Below, piece by piece: positions 24,592-32,546 of a DNA stretch of 49,651 nucleotides (the first letter of the stretch is position 1; every line of letters begins with the position of its first letter). The translations under genes and the position numbers were made by a program. The stretch spans positions 1 to 49,651 of the forward strand of contig CAYUGZ010000005.1 of NCBI GenBank assembly GCA_964444465.1, read 5' to 3'. This stretch comes from JACPNE01 sp964444465 (GTDB lineage Archaea; Nanobdellota; Nanobdellia; SCGC-AAA011-G17; JACPNG01). Below the pieces are notes generated by a model. It was not told the origin of the DNA and ran no database searches. It saw nothing but the letters and a program-made list of their open reading frames with translations.

Positions 24592-24604
24592 CTTTTTTAT
24601 TTAT
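24592..24604 (+). terminator. T-rich terminator after L12
   Basis: The tract acttttttattta follows the L12 stop codon directly and has the oligo-T form of archaeal intrinsic termination sites. A separate gene begins 35 bases after the stop. Confidence 0.4.
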
Positions 24605-24626
24605 TTTAACTTCAATATGATGCTTT

Positions 24627-25484
24627 ATGTTAGACAAAAAAGAAAAACAAGAATTAAATGAGAAATTAGTAAATTTAAGAAAAGATATTTCTAGTTTAAG
24701 AACTAAATTAAATGAATTAAATAAACAAAAAGAAGATTGGTATTCTAAAAAAGAAAATTTAAAAGATGAAATCAAAAGATTGGTTAAAGGAGTTAAAGAT
24801 ATAAAAAATATAAGTGATTCTACAAGGAAGAATATAACACAACATAAAGGTGGAAGAGACAACTATAATAAAAAAGTAAAAGAGTTAATTGAAGAAATTA
24901 AGAAACTAAATCAAGAAAAAAAAGATGTCTTTAAAAAATTAAAAATAAAAGATCCAATAAGAATAAAAAAAGATATTGATAAATTAGAAGAGAGTATAGA
25001 AGTAGAAGCTTTTTCTTTTGATAAAGAAACTAAAATAATGAAGAAGATAAAAGATTTAAAGAAGGTTTATCAAGAAAGTTCTCAAGCTACTGAGTTATTA
25101 GATAAAATAGATCATATATCTAAAGAGATAGAAGAAACAAGAAATAAAGCTCAAGATTATCACAACAAATTTATTGATTCTATTAAAGGAAACAAAGGAA
25201 GTTTTAATTCATTTATGGAGTTGTCTAAAAAAATTTTTAATTTAAACAAAGAACAAGAAACTGCTTTTGAGAAATTTATAAATTTTAAGAAAGAATTTGC
25301 TAAAGTTGGTAATTTACTAAAAGAAAAATTATTAGAATCTAAAGTAATAAAAGATAAACTAATAAATGAAGAGCAAGAGAAAAATAGAATGTTAAAAGAA
25401 AAACAAAAGAATATTGTTGAGGAGAAGTTAAAGGCTAAGAAAAAATTGACTACTGAAGATTTATTAGCTTTTAGAGAAGAATGA
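24627..25484 (+). CDS. Archaeal coiled-coil protein (COG1340-like)
   Basis: The 285 residues form long charged helices with leucine and isoleucine heptads (1-150 and 190-285). KEDWYSKKENLKDEIKRL and the conserved tail KLTTEDLLAFREE match the uncharacterised archaeal COG1340 family. Its function is unknown. The gene overlaps the next membrane protein by four bases (ATGA), and its position behind the L1-L10-L12 operon suggests a housekeeping role. Confidence 0.8.
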   Translation: MLDKKEKQELNEKLVNLRKDISSLRTKLNELNKQKEDWYSKKENLKDEIKRLVKGVKDIKNISDSTRKNITQHKGGRDNYNKKVKELIEEIKKLNQEKKDVFKKLKIKDPIRIKKDIDKLEESIEVEAFSFDKETKIMKKIKDLKKVYQESSQATELLDKIDHISKEIEETRNKAQDYHNKFIDSIKGNKGSFNSFMELSKKIFNLNKEQETAFEKFINFKKEFAKVGNLLKEKLLESKVIKDKLINEEQEKNRMLKEKQKNIVEEKLKAKKKLTTEDLLAFREE

Positions 25485-25933
25485 GTTTGTTATATGTTTT
25501 AGGATTGAGTATATTACCTATCTCAGAATTGAGGGGGGGAATCCCTTTAGGGATAACTCAAGGTTTAAATCCAATATTAGTTTTTTTAGTAGCAGTTCTT
25601 TCTAATATTTTAGTAATTCCAATTGTTTTCTTTTTTTTAGATAATATTCATGGACATTTTAGTAAGATAACCTTGTATAGAAATTTATTTGATTCTTATG
25701 TTGAAAGAAGTAGATCAAAATTAGAGAATAAGATTGGAACTAAAACAGAATTTTTAGCTTTAATGTTATTTGTAGGTGTTCCATTACCAGTTACAGGAGC
25801 ATATACTGGGAGTATTTTAGCTTGGTTTTTCAACATTAATAGAAAAAAAGCTTATTTAGCTGTAATGTCTGGAGTTGTTTTATCTGGAGTGATTGTAACA
25901 TTAGTGAGTGTTGGATTACTTTCTCTTTTTTGA
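25481..25933 (+). CDS. Small multidrug-export-type membrane protein
   Basis: Belongs to the COG2426 / small multidrug export family (PF06695). The start SILPISELRGGIPLGITQGL is the family signature, and LFVGVPLPVTGAYTGSILAW is the second conserved half. About four membrane helices in 150 residues. Transport function is weakly supported for the family as a whole. It is translationally coupled to the coiled-coil gene and convergent, with an 18-base overlap, to the archaeosortase-like gene. Confidence 0.85.
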   Translation: MSLLYVLGLSILPISELRGGIPLGITQGLNPILVFLVAVLSNILVIPIVFFFLDNIHGHFSKITLYRNLFDSYVERSRSKLENKIGTKTEFLALMLFVGVPLPVTGAYTGSILAWFFNINRKKAYLAVMSGVVLSGVIVTLVSVGLLSLF

Positions 25934-26461
25934 TTTTCTTTTCTTAGGTTTGATTAGGTGCATTAAATGTTTTATATCACTATAAACTGGAATTGTTTTT
26001 ATTTTGAGTTTTTTTACTAAAAATATCCAAATTAAGGCTACATAGATACTAGACACAAATTGCCAGAGGAATAAATGGACCCTCTCAAAAAAATTCTTTC
26101 CAAATTCTACAAATATGTAAATCAATAAATCTATTCTTAATATATTTGCTAAGAAAATAGCAATTGAACCAAATAAGATTAGATAGATAGATTGTTTTAA
26201 TTTTATATCTTTAGTAAATATTACTAATCCAAATAACAAATAATATGCGGATGTAGCGACACAAGCAGAGATTATTTTTAACAGAGTGTTTTCTATGATA
26301 AATGCATTTCCATTTATTATTGGATTGTATTTTAAGAATAATAAAGGATAAGATCCATATAATGTGAATTTTAATAAAATAAAATTGATTAGACTGTAAG
26401 GGATGATAAAAAGTAGAAATGCTATTACAACCCTTATAATCAATTTTTCTTTATAATCCAT
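25916..26461 (-). CDS. Exosortase/archaeosortase-like membrane transpeptidase
   Basis: About five membrane helices with the three invariant residues of the exosortase/archaeosortase superfamily in order: C67 in ISACVATSAYYLL, R109 in LANILRIDLL and H129 in FERVHLFLWQF. Archaeosortases cut surface proteins at a C-terminal motif-helix-basic signal and are thought to move them onto lipid. The basic tail (KPKKRKSKKRK) is cytoplasmic. The 181-residue length suits a minimal member. Likely substrates are the surface proteins downstream. Which subfamily it belongs to is not clear. Confidence 0.72.
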   Translation of the reverse strand: MDYKEKLIIRVVIAFLLFIIPYSLINFILLKFTLYGSYPLLFLKYNPIINGNAFIIENTLLKIISACVATSAYYLLFGLVIFTKDIKLKQSIYLILFGSIAIFLANILRIDLLIYIFVEFGKNFFERVHLFLWQFVSSIYVALIWIFLVKKLKIKTIPVYSDIKHLMHLIKPKKRKSKKRK

Positions 26462-26535
26462 AAATTTAGGATATTTCTGAATTTATATTTGTTTTTCCTA
26501 GAAACTTTTTTATATTCTTTTAAAATAAAATTTAT

Positions 26536-27096
26536 ATGAAAAAAAATAAATTTTATGTTATTGGATTAGTTTTAACAATTATTAGTTTATTAATAGATGA
26601 TAAAATCTCTTTATTCCTTAATTTTATAAGAAATGATTTATTTAATTCTATATCTTTAGGTATAAGCTATATTGATACTGTAATAATCTTTGTTTTAATG
26701 ACTTTTATTCTTTATTTTATTAAAAAAAGAAAAGAAATTTTATTGATGTGGGTTGCATTTTTTACAAGTGGGGTGTTTAGTCTAATAATAAAATTAGTTA
26801 TAGGGAGAGCTAGACCATTTATAGCATTAAGTTTAGATATGATAAAAGGAATTGATTATAACTTTGCTATTTGGAATTCATCATTCTTAAGTTGGCATGC
26901 AGCCTCTTTATTTGTTGTATACCCATTTCTTAATAATAAAGTAAAATATTATTGGTTAGTTTTTGCTTTGATATTATCATTTAATAGAGTTTATACAGGA
27001 TTTCATTATTTGAGTGATGTTATGGCTGGAATTATGTTAGGACACGCTACTGCTTGGTTATTCATATATATAAACAAAAAATTTAGAATTTTATAA
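26536..27096 (+). CDS. PAP2-family membrane phosphatase
   Basis: Lipid-phosphate phosphatases of the PAP2 family, for example on polyprenyl diphosphates or phosphatidate. The three-part active site is visible: KLVIGRARP (motif 1, KxxxxxxRP), SWHAAS (motif 2, normally PSGH, with H) and NRVYTGFHYLSDV (motif 3, with R and the H and D). Five or six helices in 186 residues. A role in recycling a lipid carrier for surface glycosylation is inferred from the neighbouring glycoproteins. Confidence 0.88.
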   Translation: MKKNKFYVIGLVLTIISLLIDDKISLFLNFIRNDLFNSISLGISYIDTVIIFVLMTFILYFIKKRKEILLMWVAFFTSGVFSLIIKLVIGRARPFIALSLDMIKGIDYNFAIWNSSFLSWHAASLFVVYPFLNNKVKYYWLVFALILSFNRVYTGFHYLSDVMAGIMLGHATAWLFIYINKKFRIL

Positions 27097-27193
27097 ATTT
27101 AGATAATCCTTCTTGTTTTAAATTTTGACAAAACGGACAGATTTCATTTTCATTGTACCAACAATCACAGTTTTTACATTGTATTCTGTCCAT
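27083..27193 (-). CDS. Tiny zinc-ribbon protein
   Basis: A 36-residue frame on the minus strand begins MDRIQCKNCDCW and contains C6-x2-C9 and, ten residues on, C19-x2-C22 (ICPFCQN), a complete zinc ribbon. It overlaps the end of the PAP2 gene by 14 bases. A TATA-like stretch (aagtatatata on the minus strand) lies about 25 bases before the ATG. Small zinc-ribbon proteins are common in archaea; this one is not assigned a role. Confidence 0.5.
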   Translation of the reverse strand: MDRIQCKNCDCWYNENEICPFCQNLKQEGLSKFIKF

Positions 27194-27405
27194 TAAACTA
27201 AAAAGATAAAGAGATTTATATATACTTATCAAATAAGATATAGGTTATAAGATATACTTCTTAACATAAATAAATCTTTTTAAGTGTCTTAAGTAGGAAG
27301 TGATGAAATCGAATATTTATTATCTAATGAAAATATTGTTTTATATAAATGTTTAAATATATGATGACTACTTCTAAGTCATTTCATCTTATTTAGGAGA
27401 TATTA
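27194..27405 (+). promoter_or_regulatory. Promoter and structured leader of the giant surface protein gene
   Basis: This 212-base stretch has no gene on the plus strand. It holds a TATA-like ttatataaat (27341-27350), a hairpin ATGACT/AGTCAT (27364-27369 with 27377-27382, 7-base loop) in the expected 5' leader, and the Shine-Dalgarno AGGAGA (27395-27400). GATGAAAT at 27302-27309 and ATTTCATC at 27381-27388 are also complementary. Confidence 0.45.
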
Positions 27406-30400
27406 ATGAAAAAAAGAGTGTTTTATATATTTTTTTTAATAATTTTAGTTAATTATGTTTCTGCTGATATCATAATTAATGAGATTATGTACAATCCTTC
27501 AGGCAGTGAATCAACAGAAGAATGGATTGAATTGTACAATAATGGTAGTTTTGATCAAAATATATCTAGTTGGTTTTTAGTAGATAGTACAAGTGCTAGG
27601 AGTTTAACATTAATTAATGGTAGTGGTAATCTTTCTGTGGGAGATTATGCGATAATAACTGAAAATCAATCGACATTTTCACAAAATTATCCTAATTTTA
27701 ATAGTACTTTATTTGAGGTTTCATCATTGACTTTAATTAATTCAGGAGATGTTTTATCTTTAAACAATACTGAGAATATAACAGAATTTGTTAATTATAC
27801 AAATTATTCTCCTACCTCTCTAACAGAAGGAGAAACATTAGAAAGAATAGATCCTAATGGAGGCAACATAAGTTCAAATTGGCAAGCAGGGGTGATAAAT
27901 GGAACCCCTGGAGATTTCAATAATCAAATTCCTAATCTAACCCAAAATATTTCTAATTTTGAATGGCAAGAAGATATAGTAAATAATACATTAAACTTAA
28001 CTCAATACTTTTCTGATCCTGATGAAGATGATTTAAATTGGACTTTTGTTTCTCCTAATAATATAACTATAACTATTGATAATGACACAAATATTGTCAA
28101 TATGACACCTGATGGAAATTTCTCAGGAATTAATTATGTAGTGTTTATTGCTGATGATGGGATTAATACAACAAATTCAAATAATGTAACCTTAAACATA
28201 ACTTCAGTTAATGATAACCCTTGGATTAATAGTACAATAGCAAATCTAACAAAAGAAGAAGATTTCTCAAATTTCATTATTGATTTAACTCAATATGAGA
28301 TAGATGTAGAAGATTCTACTACTAGTTTAGATTGGAGTATAAGTGGAGTTAACACAAGTTTATTTTCTTCATCTATTGCAGATGTTGATTTAGATATACT
28401 TTCATTTACTTCTGTAGCTAATGCATCTGGAGTAGATGAATTTACTTTGACTTTAACTGATAGTAGTGGGGGAACAGATTCTCAGACTATTTCAATTAAT
28501 ATAACTCCAGTAAATGATGCCCCTTTATTATCTAATAATATAAATGAAACAATCTGGGCTGAAGATACAAATACTACAATAAATTTAACTCAATTTTTTA
28601 CAGATATAGATAATGCCAATCTTAATTTTTCTTATACTTCAAGTGATAACACTACTTTATCTATAGATAATGATACAGATATTGTTACTTTAATCCCTGA
28701 TGGAAATTTCTCAGGAATTAATTATGTAGTATTTATTGCTGATGATGGAGTTAACACAACAAATTCAAATAATGTAACCTTAAACATAACTTCAGTTAAT
28801 GATAACCCTTGGATTAATGGAACTATTTCTGAGATTAATACAACTGAAGATACATCTAAAATATTTGATTTAACTCCTTATGAAACAGATATAGAAGACT
28901 CTGAAGAAAATCTAACATGGAGCGTTTTATCTTACAATACTAGTTTAACTTCGTTAAGTATAACAACTGATACAGATAGTTTAATTATTGTTCCAATTGC
29001 TAACCAATCTGGAAGTGATGTAATAAATTTAAACTTAAGTGATTCTGGAGGATTAAGCATTACTACAAATGTAACAATAAGCATTATTGCTGTTAATGAT
29101 GCACCTTCTATTCCATTATTGACAAATCCTAGTAATAACAGTAATATAACAACTAATAATGTAACATTACAATGGAATGAAAGTAATGATCCTGATGATA
29201 GTATTTTAACTTATCATATCTTATTTTCAAATAATATAACTAATTTAATATTTAATACATCAACTAATTCAACAAACACTTCAATTTCTAATTTAGCAGA
29301 AAACACAACTTATTATTGGTTAGTTTATTCTGATGATGGAACAATAAACTCAAGTAATTCTAGTATATCTCAATTTTTTGTAAGTTTGAATAATGATCCT
29401 TCAATAGATAGTTTTCAACCTAATACTACAACAGCTTCAGTTAATGAAAGTTCTAGTATAACTTTTAATCATACTTCAAGTGATCCAGATAATGATACAT
29501 TAAACTATACATGGTATGTGGATGATTTACTAAATGCTACAACTCAAAACTTTACTTACTCTCCTAACTTTACTGATTCAGGAACACATAATATAACTCT
29601 AACAGTAAAAGATTCAAATAATAATACTATTTCAAATTTTTGGAACTTAACTGTGAGCAATGTAAATAGAGTTTCTACTTTCACTACAATAAATAATTTA
29701 ACTTGGTCTGAAGATGTAGTAAACAATAGTCTAAATTTAACTCAATACTTTTCTGATTTAGATACAGATGATACTTTAACATATCTATCAACTACACCTA
29801 ATAATATTAGTATTACTATAGATAATATTACTGGAATTGTAACTTTAACACCTAATACTAATTTTAATGGAATAAGAAATCTTACATTCACTGTTTTTGA
29901 TGGAACTAATACAAATACAAGTAATAATGTATTGTTAAATATAACTCCAGTAAATGATGCTCCAATTATAACTAATGTTCCTGATAATTCAACAAATGAA
30001 GATACTCTGCCAACAGATAAATGGTATAATCTAAGTTTGTATGCTAGTGATGTAGATGAAGATAGTTTAACATTCTCAATAATTTCTCAAAGTAACTCTA
30101 GTTTGATAAGTTGTTCAATTGTAGAAACTGAATTTATTAATTGTAGCTTGCCTTTAGCTAATAGCACAGGAATTAATGATATAAATGTTAGTGTTTCAGA
30201 TGGAAGTTTAAGTGATACAGATGTGTTTAGAGTAACTGTGGGAGGGGTTAATGATAACCCACAAATTATTGGAACAATCTCAACTCAAACATTCAATGAA
30301 GATTTTGGAACTTCTACTTTAGATCTAACTCAATATGAGAGTGATAATGAAGATTCAACTACTAGTTTAGATTGGAGTATATCTATAACTAACACAAGTT

Positions 30401-32433
30401 TGATTACTGCTTCAGTAACTGACTCAGATAGTGATGTAATAACATTTACTTCTTTAAGCAATGTTAATGGAGCTACAACAGCCACTCTAACTTTAACCGA
30501 TAGTAATGGGGGAACAGATTCTCAGACTATTTCAATAGTTGTAAATGCAGTTAATGATAATCCAAGTATTGATACATTTTTTCCTAATCTAACAAGTATA
30601 AAGATAGATGAAAGTATTAATCAAATATTTAACATTACTAAATCTGATGTTGATGGAGATACTTTAACAATACAATGGTATAAAGATGGAACTTTAGTTG
30701 CTACAGGAGATTCTTATACTTTTAATGGAGGAGGAGTTTCATCTACTTTTAACATTACTGTGTTGTTGAATGATAGTTCTCTTTCTAGTTCTAATGAATG
30801 GACTTTAAAGACTAGTAACAAACCAGTAGCAGATACATTTGATGGAGACACAACTAATTTTAATAATATTTCAGATTTGAATAATGTAAGTGATGTTATT
30901 CTAGAAAAATCATCTAAAGGAATAATAAGTTTTACAGAAGCAATTAATCTAAGTGAGATTGTTGATATAGACAATTTTGTTGTTATTAATAGTAATGTTG
31001 TTGCTATTGATTCAGATACATTAACTTCTCTTGAAAATGTTAAAGCTAGAATAACAATGAAAGGTCAAAGTTATACAACTATTCCTAAACTATTATTTAA
31101 TAGTGGATTTACAACAAACAAAAATGATGTATCTTCTAATTGTACATTTTGTAGTTTAGTAAGTTATACTGATGCACCAACAACTAATGGTGTTGTAGTC
31201 TTTGATGTTGATCATTTCACAACATTTGCAGTTGGAAGTTCTGGACAATCACAAGGAATTAATTTTACAGATTTAGATACTTGTGACAATGGAGTTATAG
31301 GGGATTTAGAAGTAGATATAAAAGAACCAGATGACGATGATGAATTTGCTCCTAGAGAAGAGATGGATATTGAGGTTAAAGTTGATAATGATGGAAATAA
31401 TGATTTAGATATTGAAGTTAAGGCAATTTTATACAATAAAGATGATGAAGATGAAGAAGAATCTTCTACATCTGATGATGAAGAGATAGAAGAAGGAGAA
31501 AGTGAAACTTTCGATTTAACATTAGACCTTCCTGATGATCTAAATGAGAATGATGATTACATACTTTATGTAAAAGCATATGAAGATGGAGATGAAGATG
31601 AAAATTGTAATGAAGAATCTATTGATATTGATATTGAAAGAGAAGAACATGATGTAAGAATTGAAGAGATAATATTTAATCCTAATATTGCAAGTTGTGG
31701 AGATTTAGTAAGTATATCTGTAGAAGTACAAAATGAAGGAACAAAAGATGAAGAAGATATTGAAGTTAAAATATTAAATAGTGTATTGGGATTGAATCAA
31801 GTTTCAAATAAATTCGAATTAGAAGAAAATGATGATGAAGATAGCGCTATAAAGAGATTTACTTTTACTATTCCAGAGAATACACAAGAAAGAAATTATG
31901 AGATAAATTCAATTGTTGAGTTTGATGATGGAGATGATTCAGAGTCTACTACATTATCTGTTTCTGAATGTAGAACAACAAAGAAATTAGCTCCAGTTAC
32001 AGTTGTAGAGAGTGTAGGTACACTATCATTAGCTAAATCTTCTTTTGAATTAGAACAAGGAGAGGCTATAGCAATTCCATTATTAGTTAACAATCAAGAG
32101 AATATTAAAGAAGAATTTAAAATAGAGGTATCTGATGTGAAGAGTTGGGCTAATCCAATCGGTTCTGAAACATTAACACTAAAAGAGGGACAGTCTAGTA
32201 CATCTTATATCTACTTAAATACAAAAGAAAATGCATTAGTTGGAAAACATAGTTTTATTGTTAATATTAAATCAAATGGAAGATTAATAGATACTAGAGA
32301 AGTAACAATAGAAATTGATGAAAAAACAGAAGATGTGTCAACTATCTCATTTATTTCATTGATTTTTATAAATATACTATTAATAATTATTATAGTTATT
32401 GTTATTAGGAAGTTCTTTTTTAGATATAAATAA
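27406..32433 (+). CDS. Giant surface protein: lamin-tail domain plus Ig/cadherin-like repeats
   Basis: A signal peptide (cut near VSA, residue 20) is followed by a lamin-tail domain (DIIINEIMYNPSG, EEWIELYN). Then come about ten beta-sandwich repeats ending in motifs such as VNDNPWI or VNDAPLL (cadherin/VCBS-like), one fibronectin-III-like domain near residue 570, and from about residue 1285 an acidic region shared with the next gene. The C-terminus is a membrane helix with a basic end (RKFFFRYK). N-glycosylation sequons are extremely frequent. It is probably a cell-surface adhesin or stalk. Two repeats are nearly identical at DNA level, so repeat number may vary. Confidence 0.85.
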   Translation: MKKRVFYIFFLIILVNYVSADIIINEIMYNPSGSESTEEWIELYNNGSFDQNISSWFLVDSTSARSLTLINGSGNLSVGDYAIITENQSTFSQNYPNFNSTLFEVSSLTLINSGDVLSLNNTENITEFVNYTNYSPTSLTEGETLERIDPNGGNISSNWQAGVINGTPGDFNNQIPNLTQNISNFEWQEDIVNNTLNLTQYFSDPDEDDLNWTFVSPNNITITIDNDTNIVNMTPDGNFSGINYVVFIADDGINTTNSNNVTLNITSVNDNPWINSTIANLTKEEDFSNFIIDLTQYEIDVEDSTTSLDWSISGVNTSLFSSSIADVDLDILSFTSVANASGVDEFTLTLTDSSGGTDSQTISINITPVNDAPLLSNNINETIWAEDTNTTINLTQFFTDIDNANLNFSYTSSDNTTLSIDNDTDIVTLIPDGNFSGINYVVFIADDGVNTTNSNNVTLNITSVNDNPWINGTISEINTTEDTSKIFDLTPYETDIEDSEENLTWSVLSYNTSLTSLSITTDTDSLIIVPIANQSGSDVINLNLSDSGGLSITTNVTISIIAVNDAPSIPLLTNPSNNSNITTNNVTLQWNESNDPDDSILTYHILFSNNITNLIFNTSTNSTNTSISNLAENTTYYWLVYSDDGTINSSNSSISQFFVSLNNDPSIDSFQPNTTTASVNESSSITFNHTSSDPDNDTLNYTWYVDDLLNATTQNFTYSPNFTDSGTHNITLTVKDSNNNTISNFWNLTVSNVNRVSTFTTINNLTWSEDVVNNSLNLTQYFSDLDTDDTLTYLSTTPNNISITIDNITGIVTLTPNTNFNGIRNLTFTVFDGTNTNTSNNVLLNITPVNDAPIITNVPDNSTNEDTLPTDKWYNLSLYASDVDEDSLTFSIISQSNSSLISCSIVETEFINCSLPLANSTGINDINVSVSDGSLSDTDVFRVTVGGVNDNPQIIGTISTQTFNEDFGTSTLDLTQYESDNEDSTTSLDWSISITNTSLITASVTDSDSDVITFTSLSNVNGATTATLTLTDSNGGTDSQTISIVVNAVNDNPSIDTFFPNLTSIKIDESINQIFNITKSDVDGDTLTIQWYKDGTLVATGDSYTFNGGGVSSTFNITVLLNDSSLSSSNEWTLKTSNKPVADTFDGDTTNFNNISDLNNVSDVILEKSSKGIISFTEAINLSEIVDIDNFVVINSNVVAIDSDTLTSLENVKARITMKGQSYTTIPKLLFNSGFTTNKNDVSSNCTFCSLVSYTDAPTTNGVVVFDVDHFTTFAVGSSGQSQGINFTDLDTCDNGVIGDLEVDIKEPDDDDEFAPREEMDIEVKVDNDGNNDLDIEVKAILYNKDDEDEEESSTSDDEEIEEGESETFDLTLDLPDDLNENDDYILYVKAYEDGDEDENCNEESIDIDIEREEHDVRIEEIIFNPNIASCGDLVSISVEVQNEGTKDEEDIEVKILNSVLGLNQVSNKFELEENDDEDSAIKRFTFTIPENTQERNYEINSIVEFDDGDDSESTTLSVSECRTTKKLAPVTVVESVGTLSLAKSSFELEQGEAIAIPLLVNNQENIKEEFKIEVSDVKSWANPIGSETLTLKEGQSSTSYIYLNTKENALVGKHSFIVNIKSNGRLIDTREVTIEIDEKTEDVSTISFISLIFINILLIIIIVIVIRKFFFRYK
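28108..28230 (+). repeat. 123-bp internal repeat, copy 1
   Basis: Starts cctgatggaaatttctcagg and matches 28696-28818 with only about four mismatches, 588 bp apart. It encodes the end of a cadherin-like repeat and the VNDNPWI linker. The close match implies a recent duplication or conversion within the gene. Confidence 0.85.
28696..28818 (+). repeat. 123-bp internal repeat, copy 2
   Basis: Second copy of the repeat at 28108-28230, in frame. The differences are mostly silent. Confidence 0.85.
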
Positions 32434-32534
32434 ACTAAATTTGATAGATATTCTAACCACCAAAACATTTAAATATCCATCGTAACTACAAAATGATAAC
32501 ATAATAATAATAATTTATTATATATCATACATAT

Positions 32535-32541
32535 GGGGGTC
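32535..32541 (+). promoter_or_regulatory. Strong Shine-Dalgarno before the S-layer-like gene
   Basis: GGGGGTC lies five bases before the ATG at 32547, after an AT-rich region (about 32500-32530) that can hold the promoter. It is one of only a few strong sites in the window. Confidence 0.5.
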
Positions 32542-32546
32542 TTTAA

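Noticed and set aside
27300..27390. Possible C/D box guide RNA: GTGATGA at 27300 and ATGATGA at 27361
   Set aside because: Both fit a C box, but no CUGA D box follows either one, and the region is better explained as promoter and leader.
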